Origin: Altererythrobacter sp.
GTDB lineage: Bacteria > Pseudomonadota > Alphaproteobacteria > Sphingomonadales > Sphingomonadaceae
Reading direction: 5' to 3'
NCBI GenBank assembly: GCA_016793865.1
Contig: JAEULJ010000001.1
Location: forward strand, 1 to 64,000
DNA: 64,000 nt
The position numbers were made by a program, and so were the translations under genes. Under the pieces are notes generated by a model, which saw only the letters and a program-made list of their open reading frames with translations, made no database searches and had not been told where the DNA came from. Shown piece after piece: positions 17,113 to 26,592 of the stretch (positions within the stretch are counted from its first letter, which is position 1; each line of letters starts with the position of its first letter).

Positions 17113-17579
17113 AGCGTCTGCATGTCCACGTCGGGGTCGCCGATCTGAACACATCCATCGGGTTCTATTCAACGCTGTTTGGGTCGGAGCCGACCGTAAC
17201 GAAGGATGATTATGCCAAGTGGATGCTGGAAGATCCCCGCGTAAATTTCGCGATCTCCTCGGGCAACCACGCGGCCAAAGGCATCGAGCATCTCGGCATC
17301 CAGGTCGAAAGCGGCGAGGAACTGGCGGAGGTTTACGATCGGCTCAAGGCAGCCGATCGCCCCGTCCTGGAGGAAGGCGCGACCACCTGTTGCTACGCCA
17401 AGTCGGAAAAGAGCTGGATTGCCGATCCGGACGGCATCGTCTGGGAAGCCTTTCTCACCAGCGGTGACGCCACAGTCTACGGCGATAGCCCTGCGCTGGC
17501 GGCTCTTTCCACCAATGCCGCCGACGGTGCATGCGGCGCTCCGGCCTTGCCCGCACAAGCCGCGAGCTGCTGCGGATGA
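17109..17579 (+). CDS. arsI: ArsI/CadI-type vicinal-oxygen-chelate lyase (C-As bond lyase)
   Basis: 156 aa, ATGA overlap with arsR. Glyoxalase-fold protein with LHVHVGVADLNTSIGFYSTLFG at the start, vicinal Cys94-Cys95 in EGATTCCYAKSEKSW as in ArsI, and the metal-ligand Glu in DPDGIVWEAF. ArsI enzymes demethylate trivalent organoarsenicals; the family is also annotated CadI. The C-terminal tail has two more cysteines (AASCCG). Context (ArsR, ArsC, Acr3) supports the arsenic role. Confidence 0.85.
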   Translation: MKRLHVHVGVADLNTSIGFYSTLFGSEPTVTKDDYAKWMLEDPRVNFAISSGNHAAKGIEHLGIQVESGEELAEVYDRLKAADRPVLEEGATTCCYAKSEKSWIADPDGIVWEAFLTSGDATVYGDSPALAALSTNAADGACGAPALPAQAASCCG

Positions 17580-17983
17580 GCGTCTCCATCTACCACAACC
17601 CGGCTTGCGGGACGTCGCGCAACACGTTGGCGCTGATCCGTGCAACGGGGCTCGAACCCGAAGTGATCCCCTATCTGGAGACCCCGCCAAGCCGAGAGGA
17701 ACTGGTTTCGCTTATTCGGCGCATGGGCATCGGCCCGCGCGATCTCCTCCGCGAAAAAGGCACGCCCTACGCGGAGCTTGGGCTTGGGGAGCCGTCGCTC
17801 ACGGACGATCAACTCATCGATGCGATGATAGAGCACCCAGTCCTGATCAACCGTCCGATCGTGGTGGGCCCGAATGGCGCAAAGCTCTGTCGGCCGTCCG
17901 AAGAGGTTCTCTCGGTCCTCGATCGGACACTCGACGCGGATTTCGTGAAGGAAGACGGCGAGGTTGTGCCCGCCAATGGCTGA
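17576..17983 (+). CDS. arsC: Arsenate reductase (glutaredoxin-coupled ArsC)
   Basis: 135 aa, with its start ATG overlapping the arsI stop. Catalytic Cys11 in YHNPACGTSRNTL, and the substrate-binding arginines in SLIRRMG and NRPIVV regions are in the usual places. It reduces arsenate to arsenite for export by the next gene. Complete and normal length. Confidence 0.93.
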   Translation: MSVSIYHNPACGTSRNTLALIRATGLEPEVIPYLETPPSREELVSLIRRMGIGPRDLLREKGTPYAELGLGEPSLTDDQLIDAMIEHPVLINRPIVVGPNGAKLCRPSEEVLSVLDRTLDADFVKEDGEVVPANG

Positions 17984-19043
17984 TGCTGGATTGGCGGCGC
18001 GGCCCGCAATGTCGATGTTCGAGCGGTATCTTTCGGTATGGGTGCTGCTCTGCATCGGGGTCGGCATCGCTCTCGGGGCGGCCGTTCCGGGCGCCTTCGC
18101 GGCGATAGCCGCTGCGGAGATCGCGCGGGTCAACCTGCCCGTTGCGGTGCTCATCTGGCTGATGATCATTCCCATGCTGCTCAAGATCGATTTCGGAGCA
18201 CTCGGGTCGGTTCGCCAGCATTGGAAAGGTGTCGGCGTCACCCTGTTCATCAACTGGGCAGTGAAGCCATTTTCGATGGCGGCCCTCGGCACCTTCTTCA
18301 TCGGTTGGCTGTTCGCACCGCTGCTGCCCGCTGGCGAGATATCCTCCTACATCGCCGGTCTCATCATCCTCGCCGCCGCGCCGTGCACGGCGATGGTCTT
18401 TGTCTGGTCGAACCTTTGCGAAGGCGAGCCCAATTACACGCTCAGCCAGGTTGCGCTGAACGATCTCATCATGGTGTTCGCCTTCGCCCCCATCGTCGGA
18501 CTGCTGCTGGGCGTGGCGTCGATCACCGTGCCCTGGGACACGCTGATGCTCTCAGTTGTGCTTTACATCGTAATACCGGTCGTGATTGCGCAGCTGGTGC
18601 GCGGCCGTGTGGTGGCCACGGGGGGACAGCCTGCGCTCGAAAGATTGCTTGGGGTCCTTGGGCCGATCTCGCTCGTCTCCCTGCTCACGGCGCTTGTCTT
18701 GCTGTTCGGCTTCCAGGGTGAGCAGATCCTGGCCCAGCCGGCGGTCATCGTGCTCCTTGCGGTGCCGATCCTGATCCAGGTCTATTTCAACGCCGGCCTG
18801 GCCTACTGGCTAAGCCGCAAGTTCGGCGTCGCCTGGTGTGTCGCCGCGCCAGCAGCGCTGATCGGGGCGTCGAACTTCTTCGAGCTCGCCGTCGCCGCCG
18901 CCATTTCGCTGTTCGGCATCAATTCGGGCGCAGCCCTCGCAACGGTCGTCGGAGTGCTGGTGGAAGTGCCGGTGATGCTTTCGGTCGTCGCTATCGTGAA
19001 GCGGTCGCGCGGCTGGTACGAACGGCAGAAGGCGCTCGCCTAG
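17976..19043 (+). CDS. acr3: Arsenite efflux permease of the Acr3 family
   Basis: About 355 aa with roughly ten membrane helices and the Acr3 signature AAAPCTAMVFVWSNL containing the essential Cys. ATG 17976 overlaps the end of arsC (ATGGCTGA); ATG 18009 is an alternative. It exports arsenite, closing the operon arsR-arsI-arsC-acr3 in which every gene overlaps the next. Confidence 0.92.
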   Translation: MADAGLAARPAMSMFERYLSVWVLLCIGVGIALGAAVPGAFAAIAAAEIARVNLPVAVLIWLMIIPMLLKIDFGALGSVRQHWKGVGVTLFINWAVKPFSMAALGTFFIGWLFAPLLPAGEISSYIAGLIILAAAPCTAMVFVWSNLCEGEPNYTLSQVALNDLIMVFAFAPIVGLLLGVASITVPWDTLMLSVVLYIVIPVVIAQLVRGRVVATGGQPALERLLGVLGPISLVSLLTALVLLFGFQGEQILAQPAVIVLLAVPILIQVYFNAGLAYWLSRKFGVAWCVAAPAALIGASNFFELAVAAAISLFGINSGAALATVVGVLVEVPVMLSVVAIVKRSRGWYERQKALA

Positions 19044-19199
19044 GGCTTTACTGCTGACATTTCGCTATCGGTCCTTCGCTTGCCGCTAAAACATCATCGA
19101 GGACGAAGCACTTTCAGCCATTTGGTTCGGAGAAAAGGTCCAGCGGAAGACGGCGCAGCAGCACCTCCATCCGTGTTCAAGCAACCCTGACGGATCTGC

Positions 19200-19232
19200 T
19201 TGACCCTGACATGATGTCAGACACCATAAGGT
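19200..19232 (+). promoter_or_regulatory. CueR/MerR-type promoter for the copper ATPase
   Basis: -35 TTGACC (19200-19205) is followed without a gap by the dyad CTGACAT-G-ATGTCAG (19206-19220), then ACAC and CATAAG as -10 (19225-19230): a 19-base spacer, the length expected for MerR-family activators. CueR is encoded downstream. The ribosome site GAAGGAG is at about 19252-19258. Confidence 0.7.
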
Positions 19233-19265
19233 TACGCATACCGATTCGTTCTGAAGGAGCCGGAC

Positions 19266-21638
19266 ATGCACGAGAACCATCATCACCACGACTGCACGCA
19301 TGGTTCGCGCGCGGCCCCGCAGGGCGGACACGAGCACGGGATGGCGACTGACCCCGTCTGCGGCATGAAGGTGGATAGCCGAACCAGCCCTCACCGGTTC
19401 GAGCTCGACGGAAAGCCCTACTGGTTCTGCAGTGTGAGTTGTCTGGCAAAGTTCAGCGCCGATCCGGAGGGCTACCTTTCCGGCGCGACTTCGGGAGCTA
19501 CGACGGCCGATCTGTCGGATGTGCCCGCAGGAGCGATCTGGACTTGCCCGATGCATCTCCAGATCCGCCAGGACGGTCCCGGCACCTGCCCCATCTGCGG
19601 CATGGCATTGGAGCCCCTCGAGCCGACACTGGAGGAAGGCCCGAACCCCGAACTCATCGACATGACGCGGCGCTTCTGGGTGAGCGCCGCATTCAGCATC
19701 CCGCTTGTCGTTCTGGTGCTCCTTATGGAGATACTCGGCTGGGAAGTGATGCCCATGCGCACGTCCCAATGGGTGCAGCTGGTGCTCGCGGCGCCGGTCG
19801 TCCTGTGGGGCGGCTGGCCGTTCTTCGAGCGATTCTGGCAGTCGCTGCGAACACGCAACCTCAATATGTTCACGCTGATCGGGCTCGGCGTCGGGGTCGC
19901 GTTCGGCTACAGCGTGGTCGCGACTGTCGCGCCACAGATATTTCCTCCGGCGCTCCGAACGATGGACGGCATGGTGCCGGTCTATTTCGAGGCTGCTGCC
20001 GTCATCACCACGCTAGTGCTGCTGGGACAGGTTCTCGAGCTGCGCGCACGCTCCGCGACTGGAAAGGCGATCCGCGCCTTGCTGGGTCTGGCTCCCAAGA
20101 CCGCCCGCAAGGTCAACGCAGACGGTAGCGACGAGGACGTCGAGCTGGACCTCGTCCAGGTTGGCGATCTGCTTCGCATCCGGCCCGGCGAGAAGGTGCC
20201 GGTCGACGGAACCGTGATCGAGGGCAGGAGCTCAATCGACGAGTCGATGATCAGCGGTGAGCCGGTTCCCGTCGAGAAGGGAGAAGGCGACCGGGTTACC
20301 GGTGCCACGGTGAACGGAACCGGCGGTCTGGTCATGCGGGCCGACCGTGTCGGCCGCGACACCATGCTTTCGCAGATCGTCCGGATGGTTGCCGATGCAC
20401 AGCGTTCGCGTGCACCGATCCAGGCTCTCGCGGACAAGGTTTCCGGCTGGTTCGTTCCCGGTGTGGTGCTGATCGCCATCGCCACTTTCATCGTGTGGAA
20501 TTTTGTGGGACCCGAGCCGCGCGCCGCGCACGCCCTGGTCAATGCGGTTGCGGTCCTGATCATCGCATGTCCCTGTGCGCTCGGTCTCGCGACGCCGATG
20601 TCGATCATGGTGGGCACCGGTCGCGGGGCGACATCCGGAGTGCTGGTCAAGAACGCCGAAGCTCTCGAGCTGACGGAAAAAATCGACACCCTGGTTGTCG
20701 ACAAGACCGGGACCCTGACTGTCGGCAAGCCGAAGCTGATTAAAGTCCAGCCGACAGGTGGTTTCGAAGAGAGCGACGTTCTTCGCTTGTCCGCTGCGTT
20801 GGAACGCGGGAGCGAGCACCCGCTGGCAGCGGCGATCGTGGAAGGTGCGAACGACCGGGGGATCGTGCTGCCGGAAAGTTCCGATTTCGCCTCGGTCACT
20901 GGCAAAGGCGTAACCGGGCAGGTGGATGGACTCCAGGTCACGTTGGGCAACGCTGCTCTCCTCGAAACGATCGGAGCAAACACCGGCCCGCTCGAAAGTC
21001 AGGCAGACCAGCATCGTTCAGAGGGCGAAGGCGTCATGTTCGTCGCCGTCGATGGTAAACTCGCCGGCATCGTGGTGGTTGCAGACCCGATCAAGGATAG
21101 CGCTGCGGAGGCCGTCGCGGAACTTCGCGAGAGCGGCATCCACGTGGTGATGATGACCGGCGACAACCGCCGGACAGCGGAAGCAGTGGCTCGCCGGGTC
21201 GGAATCGACGAAGTGATGGCGGATGTCCTACCCCAGCAAAAGCAGGCGAAGGTAGAGGAGCTTCGCCGTGCGGGGCGGCGAGTGGCGATGGCTGGTGACG
21301 GCATCAACGACGCGCCGGCTCTCGCGGCTGCCGACGTCGGTATTGCCATGGGCACGGGCACCGACGTAGCGATGGAAAGCGCCGCGATCACCCTGGTCAG
21401 GGGCGATCTGCGGGGAATCGTCCGCGCGCGGAAACTCAGCCGCGCGACCATGGCCAATATCCGGCAGAACCTGTTCTTCTCGTTCGTGTTCAACGCCGCC
21501 GGCGTGCCCATCGCGGCCGGGGTTCTGTACCCGTGGTTCGGCGTCCTACTGAGTCCGATCATCGCAGGTGCGGCGATGGCGTTCAGTTCGGTGGCGGTCA
21601 TCGGCAATTCGCTGCGCTTGCGGAGCATCCCCTTGTGA
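19266..21638 (+). CDS. copA: Copper-translocating P1B-type ATPase
   Basis: 790 aa. A His-rich start ([13 protein letters not shown]) is followed by a YHS domain (TDPVCGMKV, about 28-75) and a CPMH...[10 protein letters not shown] heavy-metal-binding domain (about 97-118) instead of a classical CxxC ferredoxin-like domain. Then come eight helices with ACPCALG, TGE-like ISGEPVPVE, phosphorylation [18 protein letters not shown] and [10 protein letters not shown]. It exports Cu(I) to the periplasm. Its stop overlaps the cueR start. Confidence 0.95.
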   Translation: MHENHHHHDCTHGSRAAPQGGHEHGMATDPVCGMKVDSRTSPHRFELDGKPYWFCSVSCLAKFSADPEGYLSGATSGATTADLSDVPAGAIWTCPMHLQIRQDGPGTCPICGMALEPLEPTLEEGPNPELIDMTRRFWVSAAFSIPLVVLVLLMEILGWEVMPMRTSQWVQLVLAAPVVLWGGWPFFERFWQSLRTRNLNMFTLIGLGVGVAFGYSVVATVAPQIFPPALRTMDGMVPVYFEAAAVITTLVLLGQVLELRARSATGKAIRALLGLAPKTARKVNADGSDEDVELDLVQVGDLLRIRPGEKVPVDGTVIEGRSSIDESMISGEPVPVEKGEGDRVTGATVNGTGGLVMRADRVGRDTMLSQIVRMVADAQRSRAPIQALADKVSGWFVPGVVLIAIATFIVWNFVGPEPRAAHALVNAVAVLIIACPCALGLATPMSIMVGTGRGATSGVLVKNAEALELTEKIDTLVVDKTGTLTVGKPKLIKVQPTGGFEESDVLRLSAALERGSEHPLAAAIVEGANDRGIVLPESSDFASVTGKGVTGQVDGLQVTLGNAALLETIGANTGPLESQADQHRSEGEGVMFVAVDGKLAGIVVVADPIKDSAAEAVAELRESGIHVVMMTGDNRRTAEAVARRVGIDEVMADVLPQQKQAKVEELRRAGRRVAMAGDGINDAPALAAADVGIAMGTGTDVAMESAAITLVRGDLRGIVRARKLSRATMANIRQNLFFSFVFNAAGVPIAAGVLYPWFGVLLSPIIAGAAMAFSSVAVIGNSLRLRSIPL

Positions 21639-22027
21639 AGATCGGCGAAGCTTCCAGCGCGTCCGGCGTGAGCCAGCGGATGATCCGGCATTACGAGAAG
21701 GTGGGCTTGATCACTGCTGCCCCAAGGAGGGATTCGGGATACCGGGACTATGATCGGACAGACGTTCACACACTCGCTTTCATCGGACGGGCGCGCGATC
21801 TCGGCTTCGGTATCGAGGAAATACGGCAGCTGCTGGGACTCTGGCAGGATCGCAGCCGCGCCAGTGCCGAAGTCAAGGCACTTGCTCTCGCCCGTGCGGC
21901 CGAATTGAAGGCCAAGTCTCGGCAGCTGGATTCGATGCGTCGATCGCTCGAGCGCCTCGCCGCCGAGTGTCACGGCGACCAAATGCCCGATTGCCCCATC
22001 CTCGATGACCTTGAGTCCGTGGGATAA
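21635..22027 (+). CDS. cueR: CueR-type copper-responsive MerR regulator
   Basis: 130 aa from GTG 21635, overlapping the ATPase stop (GTGA). N-terminal winged helix [21 protein letters not shown] and C-terminal Cu(I) site Cys112-x7-Cys120 ([10 protein letters not shown]), the exact CueR numbering. It should activate the 19-base-spacer promoter in front of the ATPase gene and thus itself. Confidence 0.92.
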   Translation: MKIGEASSASGVSQRMIRHYEKVGLITAAPRRDSGYRDYDRTDVHTLAFIGRARDLGFGIEEIRQLLGLWQDRSRASAEVKALALARAAELKAKSRQLDSMRRSLERLAAECHGDQMPDCPILDDLESVG

Positions 22028-22085
22028 TGCGGGCCATGGGGACAACCACAGAAAGCCGGCGTGTACCTTCGACCCGACAAGAAAA

Positions 22086-22114
22086 TTGACCCCTGCTCCG
22101 CCCGAGCCTAGGAC
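22086..22114 (+). promoter_or_regulatory. Possible sigma70 promoter for the periplasmic copper genes
   Basis: TTGACC (22086-22091), 17 bases including GCTC...GAGC, and TAGGAC (22109-22114). The next ATG is at 22124, so the leader would be very short. Support is by sequence likeness only. Confidence 0.35.
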
Positions 22115-22123
22115 AAATGCCTG

Positions 22124-22453
22124 ATGCTCCGTCGTCTCCATCTCATCCTGGCAGCGCTGGCCATGCTGGTCGCCCCTCTGGCGATGCAGTCGGGCATGGC
22201 CATGGCGGCGATGCCTATGGATCATCGTGAGATGGCGAAGTCAGGGCATTGCGGCGACGAGGATTCCGGCAGCGAAGACCAGCCCGGCGCGATGACACAG
22301 TGCTGTGTCGCGATGTGCTCGGCCGTGGCGCCGCTCGGCGCTGCCTCGCTCGAGCTGGTCATGTATCACGCGCCCTTGCTCTTCGGTTTGCCTTCAACCG
22401 AACACCGCGCGTTCCTGGCAAAGCTCCCAACTCCCCCTCCCAAACTTGCGTGA
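22124..22453 (+). CDS. Small secreted Cys/Met/His-rich protein of the copper island
   Basis: 109 aa. A signal peptide (LHLILAALAMLVAPLAMQSGMAMAA) is followed by MPMDHREMAKSGHC, an acidic run, then MTQCCVAMCSAVAP. The metal-friendly residues and its place between cueR and the multicopper oxidase suggest a periplasmic copper-binding role, but no family is recognised with certainty. Confidence 0.6.
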   Translation: MLRRLHLILAALAMLVAPLAMQSGMAMAAMPMDHREMAKSGHCGDEDSGSEDQPGAMTQCCVAMCSAVAPLGAASLELVMYHAPLLFGLPSTEHRAFLAKLPTPPPKLA

Positions 22454-22487
22454 AATCGCCCTTTTCGATTTTACGGAGTTTAGGATC

Positions 22488-22727
22488 ATGAACAAATTGA
22501 TGACTGCGGTCGCGCTGGCGATCGCTCTTCCGGGCGTCGCGCACGCACAGGCTACTCCCGCGGAGAAGCCGAAGATGGAATGCTGCGAGAAGATGAAGGA
22601 CAAGTGCGCTTGCTGCGACAAGATGGCGGCCAAGCCCGCCAGCGGCACGGACGCGCCTTCGTCGGACCCGCATGCAGGCCATGACATGACGCCTGCGGCC
22701 CCGGCCGACGGGCACGCCCAGCACTAG
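22488..22727 (+). CDS. Small secreted Cys-rich putative metallochaperone
   Basis: 79 aa from ATG 22488. Signal peptide (MTAVALAIALPGVAHAQ), then MECCEKMKDKCACCDKMA: five cysteines within 16 residues spaced CC-x6-C-x-CC, ending in DPHAGHDM and a His tail. The pattern suggests binding of several Cu(I) ions in the periplasm. No known name can be given. It precedes the multicopper oxidase gene by 77 bases. Confidence 0.6.
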   Translation: MNKLMTAVALAIALPGVAHAQATPAEKPKMECCEKMKDKCACCDKMAAKPASGTDAPSSDPHAGHDMTPAAPADGHAQH

Positions 22728-22804
22728 GCACGATTGACTGCCGGCAGGGGCCCGCTCCCGCCGGCAGGCGATCGTCTTCACGCCAGTGAGCCAAGGAATC
22801 TTCG

Positions 22805-24796
22805 ATGAATGAACTCGTCCTCGGACGGCGTGCGCTGCTGCGCGCCGCCGCCGTATCCGGCGCAGGTTTCGGCCTCGCGCAGGCTCTGCCCGCCTGGGCT
22901 CAGCCACTCTCGAAAGGCCTGGTGCGCCCGCTGCCGACAGTCAGCGGCAACGACATTGCGCTCACCATCGGCCAGGTCAGCGTCGAGGTCGACGGCAAGG
23001 TCAGCCGCGCGATCGGCATCAATGGCACCGTGCCCGGCCCACTGATTCGCCTCAAGGAAGGCCAGCGCGTTCGCCTGCGCGTGCAGAACACGCTCGATGA
23101 GGACAGTTCGATCCACTGGCACGGCCTGCTCGTCCCGTTCGAGATGGATGGTGTTCCCGGCGTCAGCTTCCCCGGCATCATGCCGCGCTCGACCTTCGAC
23201 TACGAGTTCGATCTCAGCCACGCCGGAACCTACTGGTATCACAGCCACAGCGCCTACCAGGAGGAGGATGGCGTCTACGGCCCGATCGTGATCGATCCGG
23301 CCGGGCCCGATCCGGTCCCCTACGACCGCGAGCATGTGCTGGTTCTCTCGGACCACAGCCCGCTCGCCGGTGCGACGATCTACCGCAAGCTCAAGCAGAT
23401 GGGCGGGCCCTATTTCAACCGCCAGCGGATGACGTTGTCGGGCCTGATGGCCGGCAAAGACCTTACCGCGCAGGAGCGCTGGGAATGGGCGCAAATGCGG
23501 ATGGACGCGGCGGACATCGCTGACGTCACCGGCTCGACCTACGCCTTCACCATCAACGGGTTCGGACCTTACGACAACTGGACCGGCCTGTTCACACCCG
23601 GCGAACGCGTCCGGCTCCGCGTCATCAACGCCTCGGCGCAGACGACTTTCAACATCCGCATCCCCGGCCTCCCGATGACGGTCGTGCAGGCCGACGGCCT
23701 CAATGTGCGGCCCGTCACCGTGGACGAGTTCCAGATCGGCACCGCGGAGACCTACGACGTCGTCGTCACGCCGAGCGACCGGGCCTACAGTTTCGTCAGC
23801 GAGGCGAGTGACCGGTCAGGCCTGGGTCGGGCCACGCTCGCCCCGCGCGAGGGTATGAGCGCGCCGGTTCCGCCGCTGCGCTCGCGCCCACTGCTGACCA
23901 TGAAGGACATGGGCATGGGCGACATGGACCATTCGGGCATGACGGGTATGGATCACAGCGCGATGGGGGGCGGGTCCGCGAACCCCGCCAGGGTCCGCGG
24001 CGTCGATCCAACTGCCCAACAGAACGCCTCCGGCGAGTTGTGGAAGCTGACCGGCTGGAAAGAGACAGGCGCCGTAGTTGCTGCGGGGGCGGCGGCTGGC
24101 ATGGCGGGTATGGATCACGCAGCGATGGGGCATGGCTCCGCTGCGGCATCGCCGGCCGCAGCACCGATGGATCACGCCGCGATGGGACATACGGCCCCTG
24201 CGGCCGCCAGCCAGGCAGCGGCGCCAATGGACCACGGCTCGATGGGCATGCGGGACTTCGAAAACGCGCCGGGGGTCGACAAGAACCCGGGCGTGCAGAC
24301 GATCTCGCCGATGCCGGTCGACCGCATGGGCGATCCAGGAACGGGTCTGGAAGACGTCGGCCACCGCGTGCTGAATTACCGCGATCTCATGGCGCTCGAG
24401 CGCAATCCCGACGTGCGCGCGCCATCCCGTCAGCTCGACATCCACCTGACCGGCAACATGGAACGCTACATGTGGTCGTTCGACGGGGTGAAGATGAGCG
24501 AGCCGGCCGAGCCGATCCCCTTCCGCCACAACGAGCGCGTGCGCGTGCGGCTCGTCAACGACACGATGATGCAGCACCCGATCCATCTGCACGGCCACTT
24601 CTTTGAGCTGGTGACCGGGCATGGCGCATTCAGCCCTCGCAAGCACACGGTGAACGTGCAGCCGGGCGGAACGGCGACCTTCGACGTCACCCTCGATGCG
24701 CAGGGCGACTGGGCGTTCCACTGTCACAACCTCTACCACATGACCGCCGGGATGATGCGTGTCGTCACCGTACGTCCCGACAAGGGAGACGCGTAA
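22805..24796 (+). CDS. copA: Multicopper oxidase, copper-resistance protein CopA (PcoA type)
   Basis: 663 aa exported by a Tat-like signal (LGRRALLRAAAVSGAGFGLA). Copper ligands are visible in SSIHWHGLLVP, GTYWYHSHSAYQ, HPIHLHGHFFEL and the T1 region WAFHCHNLYHMTAGMM. The linker (about residues 370-480) is rich in Met/His with several MDHxxMG blocks (MDHSGM, MDHSAMGG, MDHAAMGH, MDHGSMGM). It oxidises Cu(I) in the periplasm. The gene name is shared by convention with the P-type ATPase upstream. Confidence 0.93.
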   Translation: MNELVLGRRALLRAAAVSGAGFGLAQALPAWAQPLSKGLVRPLPTVSGNDIALTIGQVSVEVDGKVSRAIGINGTVPGPLIRLKEGQRVRLRVQNTLDEDSSIHWHGLLVPFEMDGVPGVSFPGIMPRSTFDYEFDLSHAGTYWYHSHSAYQEEDGVYGPIVIDPAGPDPVPYDREHVLVLSDHSPLAGATIYRKLKQMGGPYFNRQRMTLSGLMAGKDLTAQERWEWAQMRMDAADIADVTGSTYAFTINGFGPYDNWTGLFTPGERVRLRVINASAQTTFNIRIPGLPMTVVQADGLNVRPVTVDEFQIGTAETYDVVVTPSDRAYSFVSEASDRSGLGRATLAPREGMSAPVPPLRSRPLLTMKDMGMGDMDHSGMTGMDHSAMGGGSANPARVRGVDPTAQQNASGELWKLTGWKETGAVVAAGAAAGMAGMDHAAMGHGSAAASPAAAPMDHAAMGHTAPAAASQAAAPMDHGSMGMRDFENAPGVDKNPGVQTISPMPVDRMGDPGTGLEDVGHRVLNYRDLMALERNPDVRAPSRQLDIHLTGNMERYMWSFDGVKMSEPAEPIPFRHNERVRVRLVNDTMMQHPIHLHGHFFELVTGHGAFSPRKHTVNVQPGGTATFDVTLDAQGDWAFHCHNLYHMTAGMMRVVTVRPDKGDA

Positions 24797-24797
24797 G

Positions 24798-26084
24798 ATG
24801 ATCTGGCTTCACAGACTTCCGCTGCTTGCCGTGGCGGCTTTCGCCAGCGTGCCAGCAATCGCGCAAGAACAGGCTTCGCCGGACCAGACATCGGTCCCTA
24901 CCGCAGCCACGAGTTGCACTCCCGAGCATGCTGCCATGGGGCATTGCACGCTGCCGGCAAATCGATCGGCGGTTGCTCAGCCGCAGTCCGCGCCCAAAGC
25001 GCCGCCGACCTGCCTGCCCGAGCACGCCGCGATGGGACATTGCACACTACCGGAAAACCAACCGGCTGCCGCTCAGCCACTTCCGGTACCTCAAGCGCCG
25101 AGCACTTGCCTGCCCGAACATGCTGCAATGGGCCATTGCACGCGTCCCGCGGCCTCTCCCACAGCGACGCCACAGACCGCGTCCCCGGCCCAAACCACTT
25201 GCTCGCCGGAGCATGCGGCGATGGGGCATTGCACACTCCCCGCAGCGCAACCTGCGGCTCAGGTGACGTGCGCGCCGGAACACGCGGAGATGGGACATTG
25301 CCCCCCGGCCGAAACGATCACGGCAGAGGGGACGAACCTCCCTGCCGGCTCGGACACGGCTCCGCCCGTGCCCACGGACTACGCCGCGGACGCGATCTAT
25401 GGCCCGTCCGCTATGGCCATGGGGCGTCACCATCTGTCGCTGCATCACGGCGGCCAGAACTTTTCGATGGTCATGCTCAACATCGCGGAGGTGAAGATCA
25501 AGAGCGGACGGGACTCTTACGAATGGGGCGGCGAGGCTTGGTATGGCGGGGACATCAATCGGCTGGTCGTCAAAACCGAAGGTGAAGGCGAGTTCGGCGC
25601 CGGGGTGGAATCCGCCGAGGTCCAGGCACTCTACAGCCGCGCCATCGGGCCCTACTTCGACCTCCAGGCCGGTGTCCGCTATGATTTCGAGCCAAACCCA
25701 TCGCGCGTCTACGCCACGATCGGATTCGAAGGGCTGGCGCCGGGTTTCTTCGATGTCGAAGGCGCGCTGTTCCTGTCGGATCGGGGCGAGCTGTTGGGCC
25801 GGCTCGAAGGCTACTACGACCAGCGCATCACCCAGAAGCTGATCCTGCAGCCGCGTGCCGAGCTCAATTTCGCGGCTCAGAGCAGCGAGGACATTGGTGT
25901 CGGCGCGGGTCTGACCGATGCAGAGATCGGCGTCCGGCTGCGTTACGACATCGCGCGCGAATTCTCTCCTTACATCGGCGTCCAATACGAGCGCGCCTTC
26001 GGCAAGACGCGCGATTTCCTGCGGGACGAAGGCGAATCGCCCGGAGGCTTCAGCTTCCTGGCGGGCATTCGCTTCTGGTTCTGA
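24798..26084 (+). CDS. copB: Outer-membrane copper-resistance protein CopB with Cys/His repeats
   Basis: 428 aa from ATG 24798, one base after the copA stop. Signal peptide (LPLLAVAAFASVPAIAQ); residues 40-168 hold five repeats of CxPEHAxMGHC; then the CopB/PcoB beta-barrel (about 215-428, MVMLNIAEVKIKSG, YEWGGEAWYGGD) ending in Phe (GIRFWF). CopB proteins usually have a Met/His-rich N-terminus; the strict Cys-plus-His repeat here is notable. Confidence 0.9.
   Translation: MIWLHRLPLLAVAAFASVPAIAQEQASPDQTSVPTAATSCTPEHAAMGHCTLPANRSAVAQPQSAPKAPPTCLPEHAAMGHCTLPENQPAAAQPLPVPQAPSTCLPEHAAMGHCTRPAASPTATPQTASPAQTTCSPEHAAMGHCTLPAAQPAAQVTCAPEHAEMGHCPPAETITAEGTNLPAGSDTAPPVPTDYAADAIYGPSAMAMGRHHLSLHHGGQNFSMVMLNIAEVKIKSGRDSYEWGGEAWYGGDINRLVVKTEGEGEFGAGVESAEVQALYSRAIGPYFDLQAGVRYDFEPNPSRVYATIGFEGLAPGFFDVEGALFLSDRGELLGRLEGYYDQRITQKLILQPRAELNFAAQSSEDIGVGAGLTDAEIGVRLRYDIAREFSPYIGVQYERAFGKTRDFLRDEGESPGGFSFLAGIRFWF
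24915..25301 (+). repeat. Five-fold CxPEHAxMGHC repeat in CopB
   Basis: Copies at residues 40-50, 72-82, 104-114, 135-145 and 158-168 of CopB (CTPEHAAMGHC, CLPEHAAMGHC twice, CSPEHAAMGHC, CAPEHAEMGHC), separated by 12-21 residues of Pro/Ala/Gln linker. Each has two Cys, two His and one Met, enough to bind a copper ion. Confidence 0.9.
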
Positions 26085-26097
26085 GGGGAGAAGAACA

Positions 26098-26592
26098 ATG
26101 CTGATAACAACCATGATCGCTGCCGCGCTGTCCGCCCAGGCGGCACCCGAGGCTCATGGCTCGCACGCCGCGCCGGTAGCGGCGCAGCCCGCTTCGCTGA
26201 GCGCGGACGAGAGCGCCGTTCGCGCGGTGCTGGCGCGCTATAAGTCTGCGATCGAGCGGCTGGATGCGTCCGGAACCGAAGCGCTCTTCACCGACGATTC
26301 TGCAGTGTTCGAGACCGGCGGGGTCGAAGGGTCATACAAGGAGTATCTCGCGCACCATCTGGGGCCGGAACTCGCGGCGTTCCGTTCATTCGCGTTCTCA
26401 GACTACACGGTCGCGGTCCGCATGGAAGGCGATCTCGCGCTCGCGACCGAGACCTACAATTACCGGATCGAGACCAAGAGTGGAGAGATCGCGATGCGAA
26501 AGGGCGTTGCAACGAGCGTTCTCATCCGGACTGCGGATGGCTGGAAGATACTGGTCATGCACAATTCGGCGCGCAAGCCGAAGGGGGCCTAG
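26098..26592 (+). CDS. Secreted NTF2/SnoaL-like (DUF4440-type) protein
   Basis: 164 aa from ATG 26098, which follows a GGGGAGAAG stretch. A short signal-like N-terminus (TTMIAAALSAQAA) and a His-containing linker precede an NTF2-like fold: ESAVRAVLARYKSAIERLDA, LFTDDSAVFETGG, and GWKILVMHNS at the end. Such proteins often have unknown ligands. It lies between copB and the DUF2231 gene in the same run. Confidence 0.65.
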   Translation: MLITTMIAAALSAQAAPEAHGSHAAPVAAQPASLSADESAVRAVLARYKSAIERLDASGTEALFTDDSAVFETGGVEGSYKEYLAHHLGPELAAFRSFAFSDYTVAVRMEGDLALATETYNYRIETKSGEIAMRKGVATSVLIRTADGWKILVMHNSARKPKGA

